From the NCBI GenBank assembly GCA_000517005.1, contig KI912031.1:149382-213381 (forward strand): a DNA stretch of 64,000 nucleotides. Direction: 5' to 3'. This document shows, piece by piece, positions 54,146-63,513 of this stretch. How positions within the stretch are numbered: position 1 is the stretch's first letter; each line of letters begins with the position of its first letter. A program made the translations under genes and the position numbers. The notes beneath the pieces were generated by a model. That model saw only the letters and a list, made by a program, of their open reading frames with translations. It did no database searches and had not been told where the DNA came from. This DNA is from Microvirga lupini. GTDB taxonomy: Bacteria > Pseudomonadota > Alphaproteobacteria > Rhizobiales > Beijerinckiaceae.

Positions 54146-54834
54146 GAAGGTCCCCTTGTTTGAGGAGATTTCTCCACATCAATCGTGGCAATTGGACGTC
54201 AGCTTGGCTGTAAGCAGTGCCTGTGAAGCAGTCCATTTCGCTTGAGCCCCATTCGTGATGATTGCGCTTCGAGCGTAAGCTGTTCGGCAGATGCATGGAT
54301 CGCACCATCATTCGGAGATACAACCGCTGCTCCCTCCAAAGGGGTAGCGATGCGGCGTAATGTCGATGCGCGCGAACCCCGGCGCTTACAGTTTCTGCTA
54401 AGCTTTGGAATGGTCAATGTCGCTGACTTACTTGATGCGCCTCTTTGCCTGAAAGCAGGTGGCGAGATCACCGAATGTTTGTCACATCACATGTGCTGCT
54501 TCGAAAGTTCCACGTGAGCAAGTAGACGTTTTCAGATGCATAGGCGCAAACGATGAAAACTTGTTCACTATGGCAAAGGCCGACCCGAGTCTTTTCTCGC
54601 TTATAAGTCAAGCATAACGCAGAATAGTTGGAGCGCTGAGCAAGGGGTATGCCGTGCTCTTATGAGTTAAAATCTCCTGTTGAAAGTAGTAATTCTCTAT
54701 TTAGTCCCTAGGGAGTATCTCGCAAGCCGAAATAGTGGGACAATTTCGAATGTAGCAGTAGTATTTATGGGCTGTATCCGGCGCTTTCCAGCATTCGCGC
54801 CTCGCTTCCACTGTTATTCAGCAGGAACAGCCTA
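54146..54834. promoter_or_regulatory. 690-bp leader upstream of the alginate-type cluster
   Basis: Low-GC, gene-poor stretch before algD. Short open frames at 54199-54517 lack coding signs. Features seen are AT-rich -10/-35-like tracts near 54655-54720. No RNA element is recognised. Likely the cluster's promoter and control region. Confidence 0.5.
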
Positions 54835-56145
54835 ATGCAAATCAGTGTTTTTGGGATTGGCTATGTCGGTGCCGTTTCTGCGGCATGCCTAGCCAACGAT
54901 GGCCACAACGTCATTGCAGTCGATCCGAATCCTCAAAAAGTCGGCCCGCTCAACGAAGGCATCAGCCCGATCGTCGAACCGGGGCTGGGGGAGCTTATCC
55001 AAGGAGGCATCAGCAGCAAGCGCCTCATGGCGACGAGCGACGTACGCGAGGCCATTCAAGGGACGGATCTGTCTTTCGTGTGCGTTGGAACTCCCTCGCG
55101 TTCGAACGGCTCTCTCGATACGGCTTATGTGAGCGCCGCAGCAGAGCAGATCGGCGCCGCAATTCGAGAAAAGAACTCCTTCCACTCCGTCGTCATGCGG
55201 TCGACCATTCTGCCCGGCACGATGGAGAGCATCGTGTTGCCCGCACTCGAGCGTGTATCAGGACGTCAGGCGGGCGTGGGATTCGGCATTGCCTATTATC
55301 CTGAGTTCCTGCGGGAGAGCACCGCGATCGCAGATTATTACGATCCAGGGGCGATCATCTTCGGCCGGCACGATCAGGCAACAGTTGATCGGCTGCTCGA
55401 TCTGCACAAGATCTTCAAGGTTGAGCCAAGGATTGTTTCTCTTCGTACGGCCGAAGCCGTAAAATACACGAACAATGCATGGCACGCGCTGAAGATCAGC
55501 TTCGCGAACGAGATCGGTAATATCTGTAAGGAAGCCGGGATCGATGGTCATGCCGTGATGGAGGTACTGTGCGCGGATACGCGGCTGAACATTTCCAAAG
55601 CCTATCTGAAACCCGGATTCGCATTCGGTGGATCGTGCCTTCCGAAAGACCTGCGGGCTCTGCGTTTCGCAGCGCGTAAACTGGATGTGCCCACGCCCAT
55701 CCTCGATGCGACGATGGCAGCGAACGAAGAGCAGCTGCGTCGTGCATACGCGATGGTCGCCGCGACCGGAAAACGCCGGATCGGCATCATTGGTCTGAGC
55801 TTCAAGCCTGAGACAGATGACTTGCGGGAGAGCCCGCTGGTCGAGCTCGCAGAGCGTCTCTACGGGAGAGGCTACGACATCCGCATTTACGACCCGAACA
55901 TTCAGGTCTCAAAGCTGACCGGAGCCAACCTCCAGTTCGTCAAAGCACATCTTCCCCATCTTACCTCGCTCCTGACTGCCGATATCAACGAAGTGATCGA
56001 TCACGCAGAATCCTTCGTTCTCGGCAACCGCGATGAAGCCAAGCGGCTCATAGCTGCCTTGAGTGACGACAGGCCGCTCATCGATCTTGTGCGCATCGAC
56101 CAGACAAGGTGTTCAGGTGACCTTTATCAAGGAATCTGCTGGTAA
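54835..56145 (+). CDS. algD: GDP-mannose 6-dehydrogenase
   Basis: 436 residues, the same length as Pseudomonas AlgD. NAD-binding MQISVFGIGYVGAVSAACLA; catalytic Cys268 in GFAFGGSCLPKDLRAL, the same number as in AlgD; C-terminal GLSFKPETDDLRESPLVELA and end QGICW. It oxidises GDP-mannose to GDP-mannuronate, the committed alginate step. First gene of the cluster; alg8 overlaps its end by 29 bp. Confidence 0.95.
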   Translation: MQISVFGIGYVGAVSAACLANDGHNVIAVDPNPQKVGPLNEGISPIVEPGLGELIQGGISSKRLMATSDVREAIQGTDLSFVCVGTPSRSNGSLDTAYVSAAAEQIGAAIREKNSFHSVVMRSTILPGTMESIVLPALERVSGRQAGVGFGIAYYPEFLRESTAIADYYDPGAIIFGRHDQATVDRLLDLHKIFKVEPRIVSLRTAEAVKYTNNAWHALKISFANEIGNICKEAGIDGHAVMEVLCADTRLNISKAYLKPGFAFGGSCLPKDLRALRFAARKLDVPTPILDATMAANEEQLRRAYAMVAATGKRRIGIIGLSFKPETDDLRESPLVELAERLYGRGYDIRIYDPNIQVSKLTGANLQFVKAHLPHLTSLLTADINEVIDHAESFVLGNRDEAKRLIAALSDDRPLIDLVRIDQTRCSGDLYQGICW

Positions 56146-57661
56146 CAACAGCAGCAACCGGCTGTCAGAGTCGGTAGGGGCGCATGTGCTTTATGTGGTG
56201 GCCGTAGCAGCGTTCGCTGCTGCGCTCCCGCCGCAGGCATATGGCGCCGTAAGCGCCGGTGTCGTTGGAACCATAGGGTTCCTTGCCATCTGGCGCTATG
56301 GATGGGGTTTCCTGCACTTCATCCGTGCGCTCGTCTTCCGCAAGATGGTTTTCCCACGCATGCGGGAGGCTGCCGATGCTGCAGTAAGGCAGGAGCCCCC
56401 CAACGCCTTTCTGCTGGTCACGACCTTTCGTATCGACAGTGCGGTCAGCGCACGCGTCTATCGAGCCGTCTTCGCAGCCGCGCTCGCGGCGCCTGGGAAG
56501 GTGACGGTCGTTGCTTCAGTGGTTGAGGCCGGTGATCAGAGGCTCATCAAAAGCCTGTTCCGAACGATGTGTGGCGACGCGAAAAATGTCGATCTCGTGA
56601 TCGTGAGAATTGCCGGGACAGGAAAACGGGATGCCCTTGCCTATGGCTTCAGGGCCATTGCCCGTCGTGCGCCTGGGGCCGATGATGTCGTTGCCGTCAT
56701 CGACGGCGACAGCATCGTGCCTCCGGATCTGGTGTGGAAATGTGCAGGGTTCTTCCGTCTCGATCAGCAAGTCGGGGCTCTGACGACGGATGAGTTGAGC
56801 GAGGTTCGTGGCCGCCGCATCTTTCAGGAATGGTATTCGCTTCGCTTCGCGCAGCGCCACACCCTCATGTCTTCCGTCGGGCTGTCGGAGCGTGTCCTGA
56901 CCTTGACCGGCCGCATGGCGATGTTCCGGGCAAGCATCATCTGCAATTCCGAGTTCATACGTCAGGTCGAGCTCGACTACATCGATCACTGGCGTCTTGG
57001 CCGATTCAAGTTCCTGACCGGCGACGACAAGTCGAGCTGGTTCTGGCTGCTCCGGAGTGGTTACAAGATGCTCTACGTGCCCGATGTCGTCGTTCTGACC
57101 ATCGAGGATCCCCCCTCGGAGAGTTTCATCTCCGCCGCGGCGATGCTGATGGTACGGTGGTTCGGCAACATGCTGCGCACGAACGCGCGGGCTCTCGCTC
57201 TCGGTCCACGGAGGATCGGGCTGTTCACCTGGTGGGCGATCCTCGATCAACGCATGTCGATGTGGACATCGCTTGTCGGGTTTACACTCGCGCTGATCGC
57301 TGGAATCTTTGTCAGCGGCTATGCGCTCCTGCTCTATGCTCTCTGGATCCTGACATCGCGATACGTCCTGACCCTGTCTCTTTTGGCATCCAGGCCGCGT
57401 GTTTCGGTATTCTACCCCTTCCTACTCTACTTCAACCAGATCTTCGGATCACTGGTCAAAGTCCATGTCACCTTCCGACTGGATCGGCAGAAATGGACGC
57501 GGCAGAAGACCGCCTCGGCGAGGGTGGCGAAGCGCCCCTTTCTCGCAAGCAATTTCATGTCAGCATACATGCATTGCCTTGCGCTTGTAGCATTCGTGAC
57601 GGTTCTCGCTTGGAGCATGGACGTGCTTCCGACACCGAAATCAATGCTCTTCCTTCCTTAA
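56117..57661 (+). CDS. alg8: Alginate polymerase, glycosyltransferase Alg8
   Basis: 514 residues from a GTG at 56117 inside the end of algD; no in-frame ATG exists nearby. GT2 domain with DGD (Asp196, Asp198) in VAVIDGDSIVPPDLV and GDDK (Asp303, Asp304, Lys305) in KFLTGDDKSSWFWLL. Membrane helices lie at about 24-60 and four or so at the C-terminus. It would polymerise mannuronate at the inner membrane with Alg44. Confidence 0.92.
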   Translation: MTFIKESAGNNSSNRLSESVGAHVLYVVAVAAFAAALPPQAYGAVSAGVVGTIGFLAIWRYGWGFLHFIRALVFRKMVFPRMREAADAAVRQEPPNAFLLVTTFRIDSAVSARVYRAVFAAALAAPGKVTVVASVVEAGDQRLIKSLFRTMCGDAKNVDLVIVRIAGTGKRDALAYGFRAIARRAPGADDVVAVIDGDSIVPPDLVWKCAGFFRLDQQVGALTTDELSEVRGRRIFQEWYSLRFAQRHTLMSSVGLSERVLTLTGRMAMFRASIICNSEFIRQVELDYIDHWRLGRFKFLTGDDKSSWFWLLRSGYKMLYVPDVVVLTIEDPPSESFISAAAMLMVRWFGNMLRTNARALALGPRRIGLFTWWAILDQRMSMWTSLVGFTLALIAGIFVSGYALLLYALWILTSRYVLTLSLLASRPRVSVFYPFLLYFNQIFGSLVKVHVTFRLDRQKWTRQKTASARVAKRPFLASNFMSAYMHCLALVAFVTVLAWSMDVLPTPKSMLFLP

Positions 57662-57692
57662 AGAAAATGATACCGATCTGGAGCTTGAGGTC

Positions 57693-58901
57693 ATGACGAA
57701 GATTACGCATGAGGCCGAGGTTCAAAGGCAACATCCTCGATACCGAATTCCGGTTCGATGCATCTACAATGGGACTCAGATTTCCGTTGTCGATGTCTCA
57801 GCCGGAGGGATCGGTCTGAGGGCAGGCTCGTTGGATGTCAAACCCGGTCACATACTCGACCTCACCCTCATCTTTCCGTTCAGCGGTTATGAACTCTCAC
57901 TGCCCGTCAATGCCGAGGTCCGCTATATCACCCAAGAGCACAGCAGGATCGGCCTCCGCTTCGTCGATGTCTCGCCGCGGCAGCATAACCTTCTACGGTT
58001 CATCCTCGACGCCTATCTTGCCGGTGAGGTTGTGGATGCCGGCGACATCCTGGATGTCTCCGCACGCCGGAATGAAGGAAAAACCCGAGAGGTTCCCCAG
58101 CGACCTCAGCCTCAGGGACTGCTGGCTCAGCTGACCCATCACGGGCGCAGTGCGGCAGGCTACATCGGGATCGGCGCCGCAACGATGCTGCTCGTCGGCT
58201 TCATCGGTATGGGGGTCTTCGAGAGGATGTATATCATCCCCGCTCAATCGGCCCTGATCACCGCAGATCTCGTGACCGTGCCTGCTCCCTCGAATGGTCA
58301 AGTCACGTTCATCGCAACTGGCAACGAGGTGAAGGCAGGAGAGCCTCTTTTGACGATCCAGGGACCGCAGGGCAACAGCGTCGTCATCGACAGCCCCTGC
58401 AACTGCGTGATTCAGACGCGTTACAGTCGCACGGCCAATTTCGTCCGGGAAGGTGCGCCGATCCTGGCTCTTCGTGAGAAGACGAGCAAGCCTTACGTCA
58501 CCGCCAGCATTCCTCACGATCAGCTTCTGCGGTTCTACCGCGGGGCCAGCGCGGTGATCGAATATGCCGACGGCACACGTGTGCGGGAAGATCAGATCGA
58601 GCGCTTGCCCTCCCTGGTCAGTGAGACTGCCTCGACCGGCCCGTTCCTCGTCAAGCTCGCACCAGGCCGCGAACTCGAAATGTCCTCCATCGGGCAGCCC
58701 GTATCGGTCGTCTTCGATACGTTCTCAGGGTCCACGGTCGCGACGACGGCCAGCAAGGTGCACGCGGCTATCAACTGGGTAGGGAAAACGATCGCTGCCG
58801 CCCTCGGGCAAGGCAACGAGGTGGTGACGGAACCCAAGAAGGCCAAAGAGCCTGAAACCGGCAGCGGGAGGCGCCTTGCCGGACTGAAACCCACGGAATG
58901 A
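57693..58901 (+). CDS. alg44: Alginate c-di-GMP receptor / copolymerase Alg44
   Basis: 402 residues. The N-terminal PilZ domain has the RxxxR motif (Arg12-Arg16, RQHPRYR) and DxSxxG (Asp34, Ser36, Gly39), so c-di-GMP binding should be intact. One membrane helix (about 157-176) precedes a periplasmic HlyD-like domain with two Cys in SPCNCVIQT. Alg44 must bind c-di-GMP for polymerisation. 31 bp after alg8. Confidence 0.92.
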   Translation: MTKITHEAEVQRQHPRYRIPVRCIYNGTQISVVDVSAGGIGLRAGSLDVKPGHILDLTLIFPFSGYELSLPVNAEVRYITQEHSRIGLRFVDVSPRQHNLLRFILDAYLAGEVVDAGDILDVSARRNEGKTREVPQRPQPQGLLAQLTHHGRSAAGYIGIGAATMLLVGFIGMGVFERMYIIPAQSALITADLVTVPAPSNGQVTFIATGNEVKAGEPLLTIQGPQGNSVVIDSPCNCVIQTRYSRTANFVREGAPILALREKTSKPYVTASIPHDQLLRFYRGASAVIEYADGTRVREDQIERLPSLVSETASTGPFLVKLAPGRELEMSSIGQPVSVVFDTFSGSTVATTASKVHAAINWVGKTIAAALGQGNEVVTEPKKAKEPETGSGRRLAGLKPTE

Positions 58902-58955
58902 TCAGACCTGGGTCACGCTTAGAAGGGCTATCCTTGAATGATTTGGAGATCAGAC

Positions 58956-60374
58956 ATGAACAACATCACTCCGGTTTTGATGTGCGGCGGCTCAGGCACG
59001 CGACTTTGGCCCGTTTCACGGTCCAGCGAACCAAAGCAGTTTCATGCCCTTGCTGGTGAATCCAGCTTGTTTCAGCAGACTGTCCAGCGTTTCCGTGCGG
59101 AACAATATGCTGAGCCGATCATCGTAGTGAATACCAATCATCGCGATCTTGCCTTGCGTGAAATCGGACAATTGAGCTCTGGTGCGGCGCGATTGCTGGT
59201 CGAACCTTGCGTTCGCAGCACAGGGCCGGCGATTGCGGCCGCAGCCGCTTTGATTGCCGAGGAGGACCCGGACCGGCTGATGCTCGTTGCTCCAAGCGAC
59301 CACATCGTGGAGCAAGCCGATATCTTCTCGCAGGCAGTGGCACAGGCAGTGCAAGCCGCGCAGCAGGGACGGATTGTCCTGTTCGGTATCCGCCCGAGCC
59401 ATCCGGAGACGGGGTTCGGCTATATCGAGATTGGCGAGCCTTTCGACGATGCGAGTTTCGAGGTAGCAGGCTTCGTCGAGAAGCCGGTCCGCGCTGTCGC
59501 CGAGAAGTTGATCGCTGGAGAGCAGCATCTTTGGAACAGCGGGATCTTCATGTTTGCCGCCCGCACGATCCTCGATGAGCTTGAGCGACATGCTCCTGAA
59601 GTTCTGGCTAGTGCCCGGCGCGCTCTCGCAACAGCTCAGCGCGGCAATGACACCATCCGTCTTGCAGCTGAGTTCGATACGGCGCCTGTGATCTCGATCG
59701 ACTATGCCGTCATGGAACGCAGCGATCGACTGGTGTGCATCCCGGTTGCGCCCGACTGGAGAGACCTGGGCTCATGGTCTGCGCTCTGGGATATTGGTTC
59801 CAAGGATGGAAACGGAAACGTATCCCGCGGCGATACGCTCCTCCAGGATGTGCGCGACAGCTATGTTCACGGGGCCTCCCGTCTTGTCGCCGTCATGGGT
59901 GTCGAGAAGGTGGTCGTGATCGACACCGCCGATGCCGTTCTCGTCAGTTCCTTGGATCAGGCTCAGAACGTCGGCCGCCTAGCGGCCGAGCTCGCCGCTG
60001 CTAAGCGGCCTGAAGCGAGCCTCCACCGGAAAGTACGCCGTCCCTGGGGCTCCTACGAATCCCTGCGTGTTGGCGAGACTTTCCAGGTCAAGCACATCGT
60101 CGTCGATGTGGCCGGACGGCTGTCGCTGCAATACCATCATCACCGCTCGGAGCATTGGACGGTCGTTTCAGGAACCGCACGGGTCACCGTCGGCGAGCGG
60201 GTCTTCGTCATGACGGCAAACGAGTCCGTTTACATCCCAAAAGGCGATGTTCATAGGCTCGAGAACATCGGCGATGAGGAACTGCACCTGATCGAGGTTC
60301 AGTGCGGCACGTATCTCGGTGAAGACGACATCGTGCGTCTGGAGGATCAGTATGACCGTATCGTCACGAGCTGA
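58956..60374 (+). CDS. algA: Mannose-1-P guanylyltransferase / mannose-6-P isomerase
   Basis: 472 residues from the ATG at 58956 with GGAG upstream. Guanylyltransferase motif GGSGTRLWPVSRS (about 11-23), VAPSDHIVEQ, FVEKPVRAVAEKL, then the cupin isomerase domain with QYHHHRSEHWTVVSGTARV. It makes GDP-mannose for AlgD. In Pseudomonas algA ends the operon; here it is fourth. The next start overlaps its end by 23 bp. Confidence 0.94.
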   Translation: MNNITPVLMCGGSGTRLWPVSRSSEPKQFHALAGESSLFQQTVQRFRAEQYAEPIIVVNTNHRDLALREIGQLSSGAARLLVEPCVRSTGPAIAAAAALIAEEDPDRLMLVAPSDHIVEQADIFSQAVAQAVQAAQQGRIVLFGIRPSHPETGFGYIEIGEPFDDASFEVAGFVEKPVRAVAEKLIAGEQHLWNSGIFMFAARTILDELERHAPEVLASARRALATAQRGNDTIRLAAEFDTAPVISIDYAVMERSDRLVCIPVAPDWRDLGSWSALWDIGSKDGNGNVSRGDTLLQDVRDSYVHGASRLVAVMGVEKVVVIDTADAVLVSSLDQAQNVGRLAAELAAAKRPEASLHRKVRRPWGSYESLRVGETFQVKHIVVDVAGRLSLQYHHHRSEHWTVVSGTARVTVGERVFVMTANESVYIPKGDVHRLENIGDEELHLIEVQCGTYLGEDDIVRLEDQYDRIVTS

Positions 60375-63300
60375 CGGTTTTCGCCGCCTGAGGATAGCAT
60401 CTCTCCTCGTGTCCATGGCGCTCGTCTCGGGTGCCATGGCGCAGGACGGTAACGAGGTCACACGCCTTGCGGAGGAGGCGCGACAGGCCTTCCTTGCGGC
60501 TGAGCAGAACAATACAAGTTCGAAGCAGAAGGCCGCCCTCTATCAGGTTGTCCGGGCGAGGATCAGGCTCCTGGAGAAGTTTGCCGGCCAAGGCGCTTTG
60601 GGATCGGGTGAATTCCGGGATGGTGCGCGCGCGGAACTCACGCGCCTGGCTGACGAGGGGCTCGATCATGACATGATCAGCGCGATGCTTCTTCAAGCTT
60701 CGATCGGGGACCTCGCTGGGATCCAGGCCGGAGCCGATCGCGTGGAAGTCGGTGTGGCCTTCCATCAGGTCGCAAGTGAACAGAGATCGCCGGCCTACCG
60801 GGCCGCTGCCTTTGTTGAAGTCGCCTATGCCTATACCAAGGCAGGTCTTCAGGACCGTGCATTGAGATATGCATCCTTGGCGCTCGAAACGGCCGAGTCG
60901 ATCTCCGAGATCGGTACGCGCGCGGGTGCCCTGAACGCTGTAGCGCGGGTCACGTCCGGACTCGGAATTCGTGGAATGGCTTTGGCAAACCGAGCCATCG
61001 GCCTGATTCCGACAGGTCACGGTCAGGCCTATGCCCGTCAAGCGCTGGCGCGAGAGCAACTCAAGGGCACCGCCCTGGAGAAAGCGCCTGAAGCTAAATT
61101 GAAGATCGAAGCCAAAAAGCGCATGGCCATGGGAGACATGGCTGCCAGCATTTCTTTGGCTCTCGCATTGCCGAATGGCAGAGAACGGGATGACATTCTC
61201 TCGGCCTTGCTCGATGCTGCCATCGAGCGTCAGGACCGGGAGAGCGCACTTGCGGCGGCGCAAGGCTTCTTCGACAGCGCCAAGCAGAAAGCAGCCCTGG
61301 CGGTGATCGTGAAGAATGCCGCGGAGCGTGGAACGCCGCTCCAGGCTGCCGAACTTGTCAACAGCATGGAGGATGGTCAGGGAAAGACCTCACTCCAGGT
61401 CATTCTCGCTACTGAACTGAAGAAGGCCGGCTATGACAGGATGGCTGAGCAGCTTTCCTGGACAGGTTCGAACAGCAGTCCCGATTCCGGCGGAAAGATA
61501 GATCATCACGAGGCGGGTCAGCAAACCTCAGAAGGTAAGATTTCCAAACGGGCAGACGAACCCCTTGCTCTGTCCGAGGTCAAGAATCTCATTGCGCAGA
61601 AAAAAAGAACGCAATCTTCGGATACATCGTTGTTAGCCGGCCTCAGCAAAGTATCCGACGACAACGACAAGGCGGACATTGCTCTTGAGCTCGCCGCTTT
61701 GCCTGAAACGAGTGCGTATGCTGCCGACCTAGTCCGTTCCATCACAGACGACCGCATTCGCGTGAAGGCCTTCAGGCGTGTGGCCGAGATCCGGGCCAAC
61801 CACCTCATGAAGTCTTCGAGCAATGAACCCGGTGCAGGCTCCGAAGACACTGACTTTGCGGTTCTCGCCTCCGAGGAAGCCACTCAGGAGCTTCAGACCC
61901 GCAGAGGTGTTGCGCTGATCAGGATGAGCGCGGCACAGCCTGCAAATGCTAGCATTCAGATGCCAAAGGAATTCGCAACATCGGCCGAGGTCCGGGCAAA
62001 GACGCCATGGCCTAGTGGTGCGGTTGTCGGGAGCACCTTCGCCAATCATAATCCCTATATTGCAAAGTTCCTCGAAGATTCTGAGGGCGGGGGCATGCGC
62101 CTTGAACAGGCGATCCAGTACCAGGGTTCGCCGTCGCCGCGGGTTATTGTCGTTCAGAGCGGAACGACGACCTTGGGCATGGTCGCACGCCAGTTGCAGG
62201 GAACCGATGCGCGCGATCTGATCGGCTATGAAGGCAACGCTCTTGTTGTCCGAGCTCCCATCTTCGTTGCCCCAGGCGCGACGCTCGTCCTGTCGCGCCT
62301 AGACGTGCCGGTCTACAGATTGAGCGCCAATGCCGGGGCGTTCATCGCCAATGCGGGCGAAGTCGACATCGTTGATGCGGAGATTGTGGGTTACGATGAA
62401 AAGGCAGGACAGCCTCTGTGGTCCGACAATGAGAGGTCAGGTCTGTTCCGTCCCTTCCTTCTGACTTGGGGGGATGGCCGTATGCATGTGGCCTCCTCCG
62501 TTCTGACTGCCTTAGGCTATGACGATTTCAAGTCGTTCGGACTGACTTACTCGTCTGGTCCGGATCGCGTCGCCGAGTTTCGGGACCAGGCCCGCCCGAC
62601 CGGAACTGTTGTCGATAGCGTGTTTCGCAATCTCTATGTCGGCTTTCACTCCTATGAGGCCGAACAGGTCCATGTTGTCGGGAATGAGTACCGGGACAGC
62701 ATCGTCTATGCGGTGGACGCTCATGATGGATCCAAAGGGAACGTCATTGCCTTCAACACGGTCTACGGGACCATAGGCAGGCACGGGATTACAATCTCCC
62801 GTGATGCCGATGACAACCTGATCGTCGGGAATCTCTCATTCGGCAATGCGGGGTCCGGAATCGTCCTGGATCGCAACAGCACGAACAATATCCTTTATGC
62901 CAACAGTTCATTCCAGAACACCCAGGATGGATTGACGGTCTTCGAGAGCTCCTGCAATGTTTTAGCGAATAATCATCTTGCAGGAAACAGGCGAGATGGA
63001 TTGAAGATACGCAACAGTTTCGACGTCGGGGCATACGGAAACAGGATCGAAGCCAACGCCAGTGCCGGTGTGAGCGCCTATATTGCGAACATTTCCAAGG
63101 GATCAGATGGCCAGAGCGGCGATGCCGGACATTATGCTCCCATGACCGGTCTATCGCTCAGGAACAACAGCTTCTCGTCGAACGGCGTCGGGATCAACAC
63201 GCAAGGTGTTTCAAGCCTTGCCATGTCTTCCAATTCTTTCGTGAAGCAATCCCGTCGGCTGCTTGGCGGTGACATCCGTGGGCTGGAAGGACCGATTCTG

Positions 63301-63504
63301 CGCCTCGCTTCTCAGGGCGATGTGCTTATCGCAAGCACCTGCCGACCAGCAAAACCCGTCTTGTCCTGCCGTCTGCAGGACATGGGCTACTTCGATGGCG
63401 AGATCAATCGTCAGATCTTCGGCGCTCAGGCAGGATCCGATTGCACCGACGTCAAGGGAAGCATTCAACAGCGAGCCTTCTCCAGCTCTTCTCAAGGGAC
63501 TTAA
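60352..63504 (+). CDS. algG: Helical-repeat protein fused to AlgG-like mannuronan C5-epimerase
   Basis: 1050 residues from the ATG at 60352 (GGAGG 6 nt upstream), about twice AlgG. Signal peptide ending SGAMAQ. Residues 25-400 are tandem helices with TPR/Sel1-like Ala-rich spacing (for example YAYTKAGLQDRALRYASLAL); 400-545 is a linker. Residues 550-1050 are an AlgG right-handed beta-helix with GAFIANAGEVDIVDAEIVGY, FRPFLLTWGDGRMHV and HGITISRDADDNLIVGN. The catalytic motif reads DAHD (789-792) instead of DPHD. The epimerase turns mannuronate into guluronate in the periplasm; the helical part could stand in for AlgK. Confidence 0.88.
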   Translation: MTVSSRADGFRRLRIASLLVSMALVSGAMAQDGNEVTRLAEEARQAFLAAEQNNTSSKQKAALYQVVRARIRLLEKFAGQGALGSGEFRDGARAELTRLADEGLDHDMISAMLLQASIGDLAGIQAGADRVEVGVAFHQVASEQRSPAYRAAAFVEVAYAYTKAGLQDRALRYASLALETAESISEIGTRAGALNAVARVTSGLGIRGMALANRAIGLIPTGHGQAYARQALAREQLKGTALEKAPEAKLKIEAKKRMAMGDMAASISLALALPNGRERDDILSALLDAAIERQDRESALAAAQGFFDSAKQKAALAVIVKNAAERGTPLQAAELVNSMEDGQGKTSLQVILATELKKAGYDRMAEQLSWTGSNSSPDSGGKIDHHEAGQQTSEGKISKRADEPLALSEVKNLIAQKKRTQSSDTSLLAGLSKVSDDNDKADIALELAALPETSAYAADLVRSITDDRIRVKAFRRVAEIRANHLMKSSSNEPGAGSEDTDFAVLASEEATQELQTRRGVALIRMSAAQPANASIQMPKEFATSAEVRAKTPWPSGAVVGSTFANHNPYIAKFLEDSEGGGMRLEQAIQYQGSPSPRVIVVQSGTTTLGMVARQLQGTDARDLIGYEGNALVVRAPIFVAPGATLVLSRLDVPVYRLSANAGAFIANAGEVDIVDAEIVGYDEKAGQPLWSDNERSGLFRPFLLTWGDGRMHVASSVLTALGYDDFKSFGLTYSSGPDRVAEFRDQARPTGTVVDSVFRNLYVGFHSYEAEQVHVVGNEYRDSIVYAVDAHDGSKGNVIAFNTVYGTIGRHGITISRDADDNLIVGNLSFGNAGSGIVLDRNSTNNILYANSSFQNTQDGLTVFESSCNVLANNHLAGNRRDGLKIRNSFDVGAYGNRIEANASAGVSAYIANISKGSDGQSGDAGHYAPMTGLSLRNNSFSSNGVGINTQGVSSLAMSSNSFVKQSRRLLGGDIRGLEGPILRLASQGDVLIASTCRPAKPVLSCRLQDMGYFDGEINRQIFGAQAGSDCTDVKGSIQQRAFSSSSQGT

Positions 63505-63513
63505 GCGCGCAGC

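Noticed and set aside
54199-54517. Two overlapping short frames, one per strand, upstream of algD
   Set aside because: No ribosome-binding site, odd composition and no recognisable domain.
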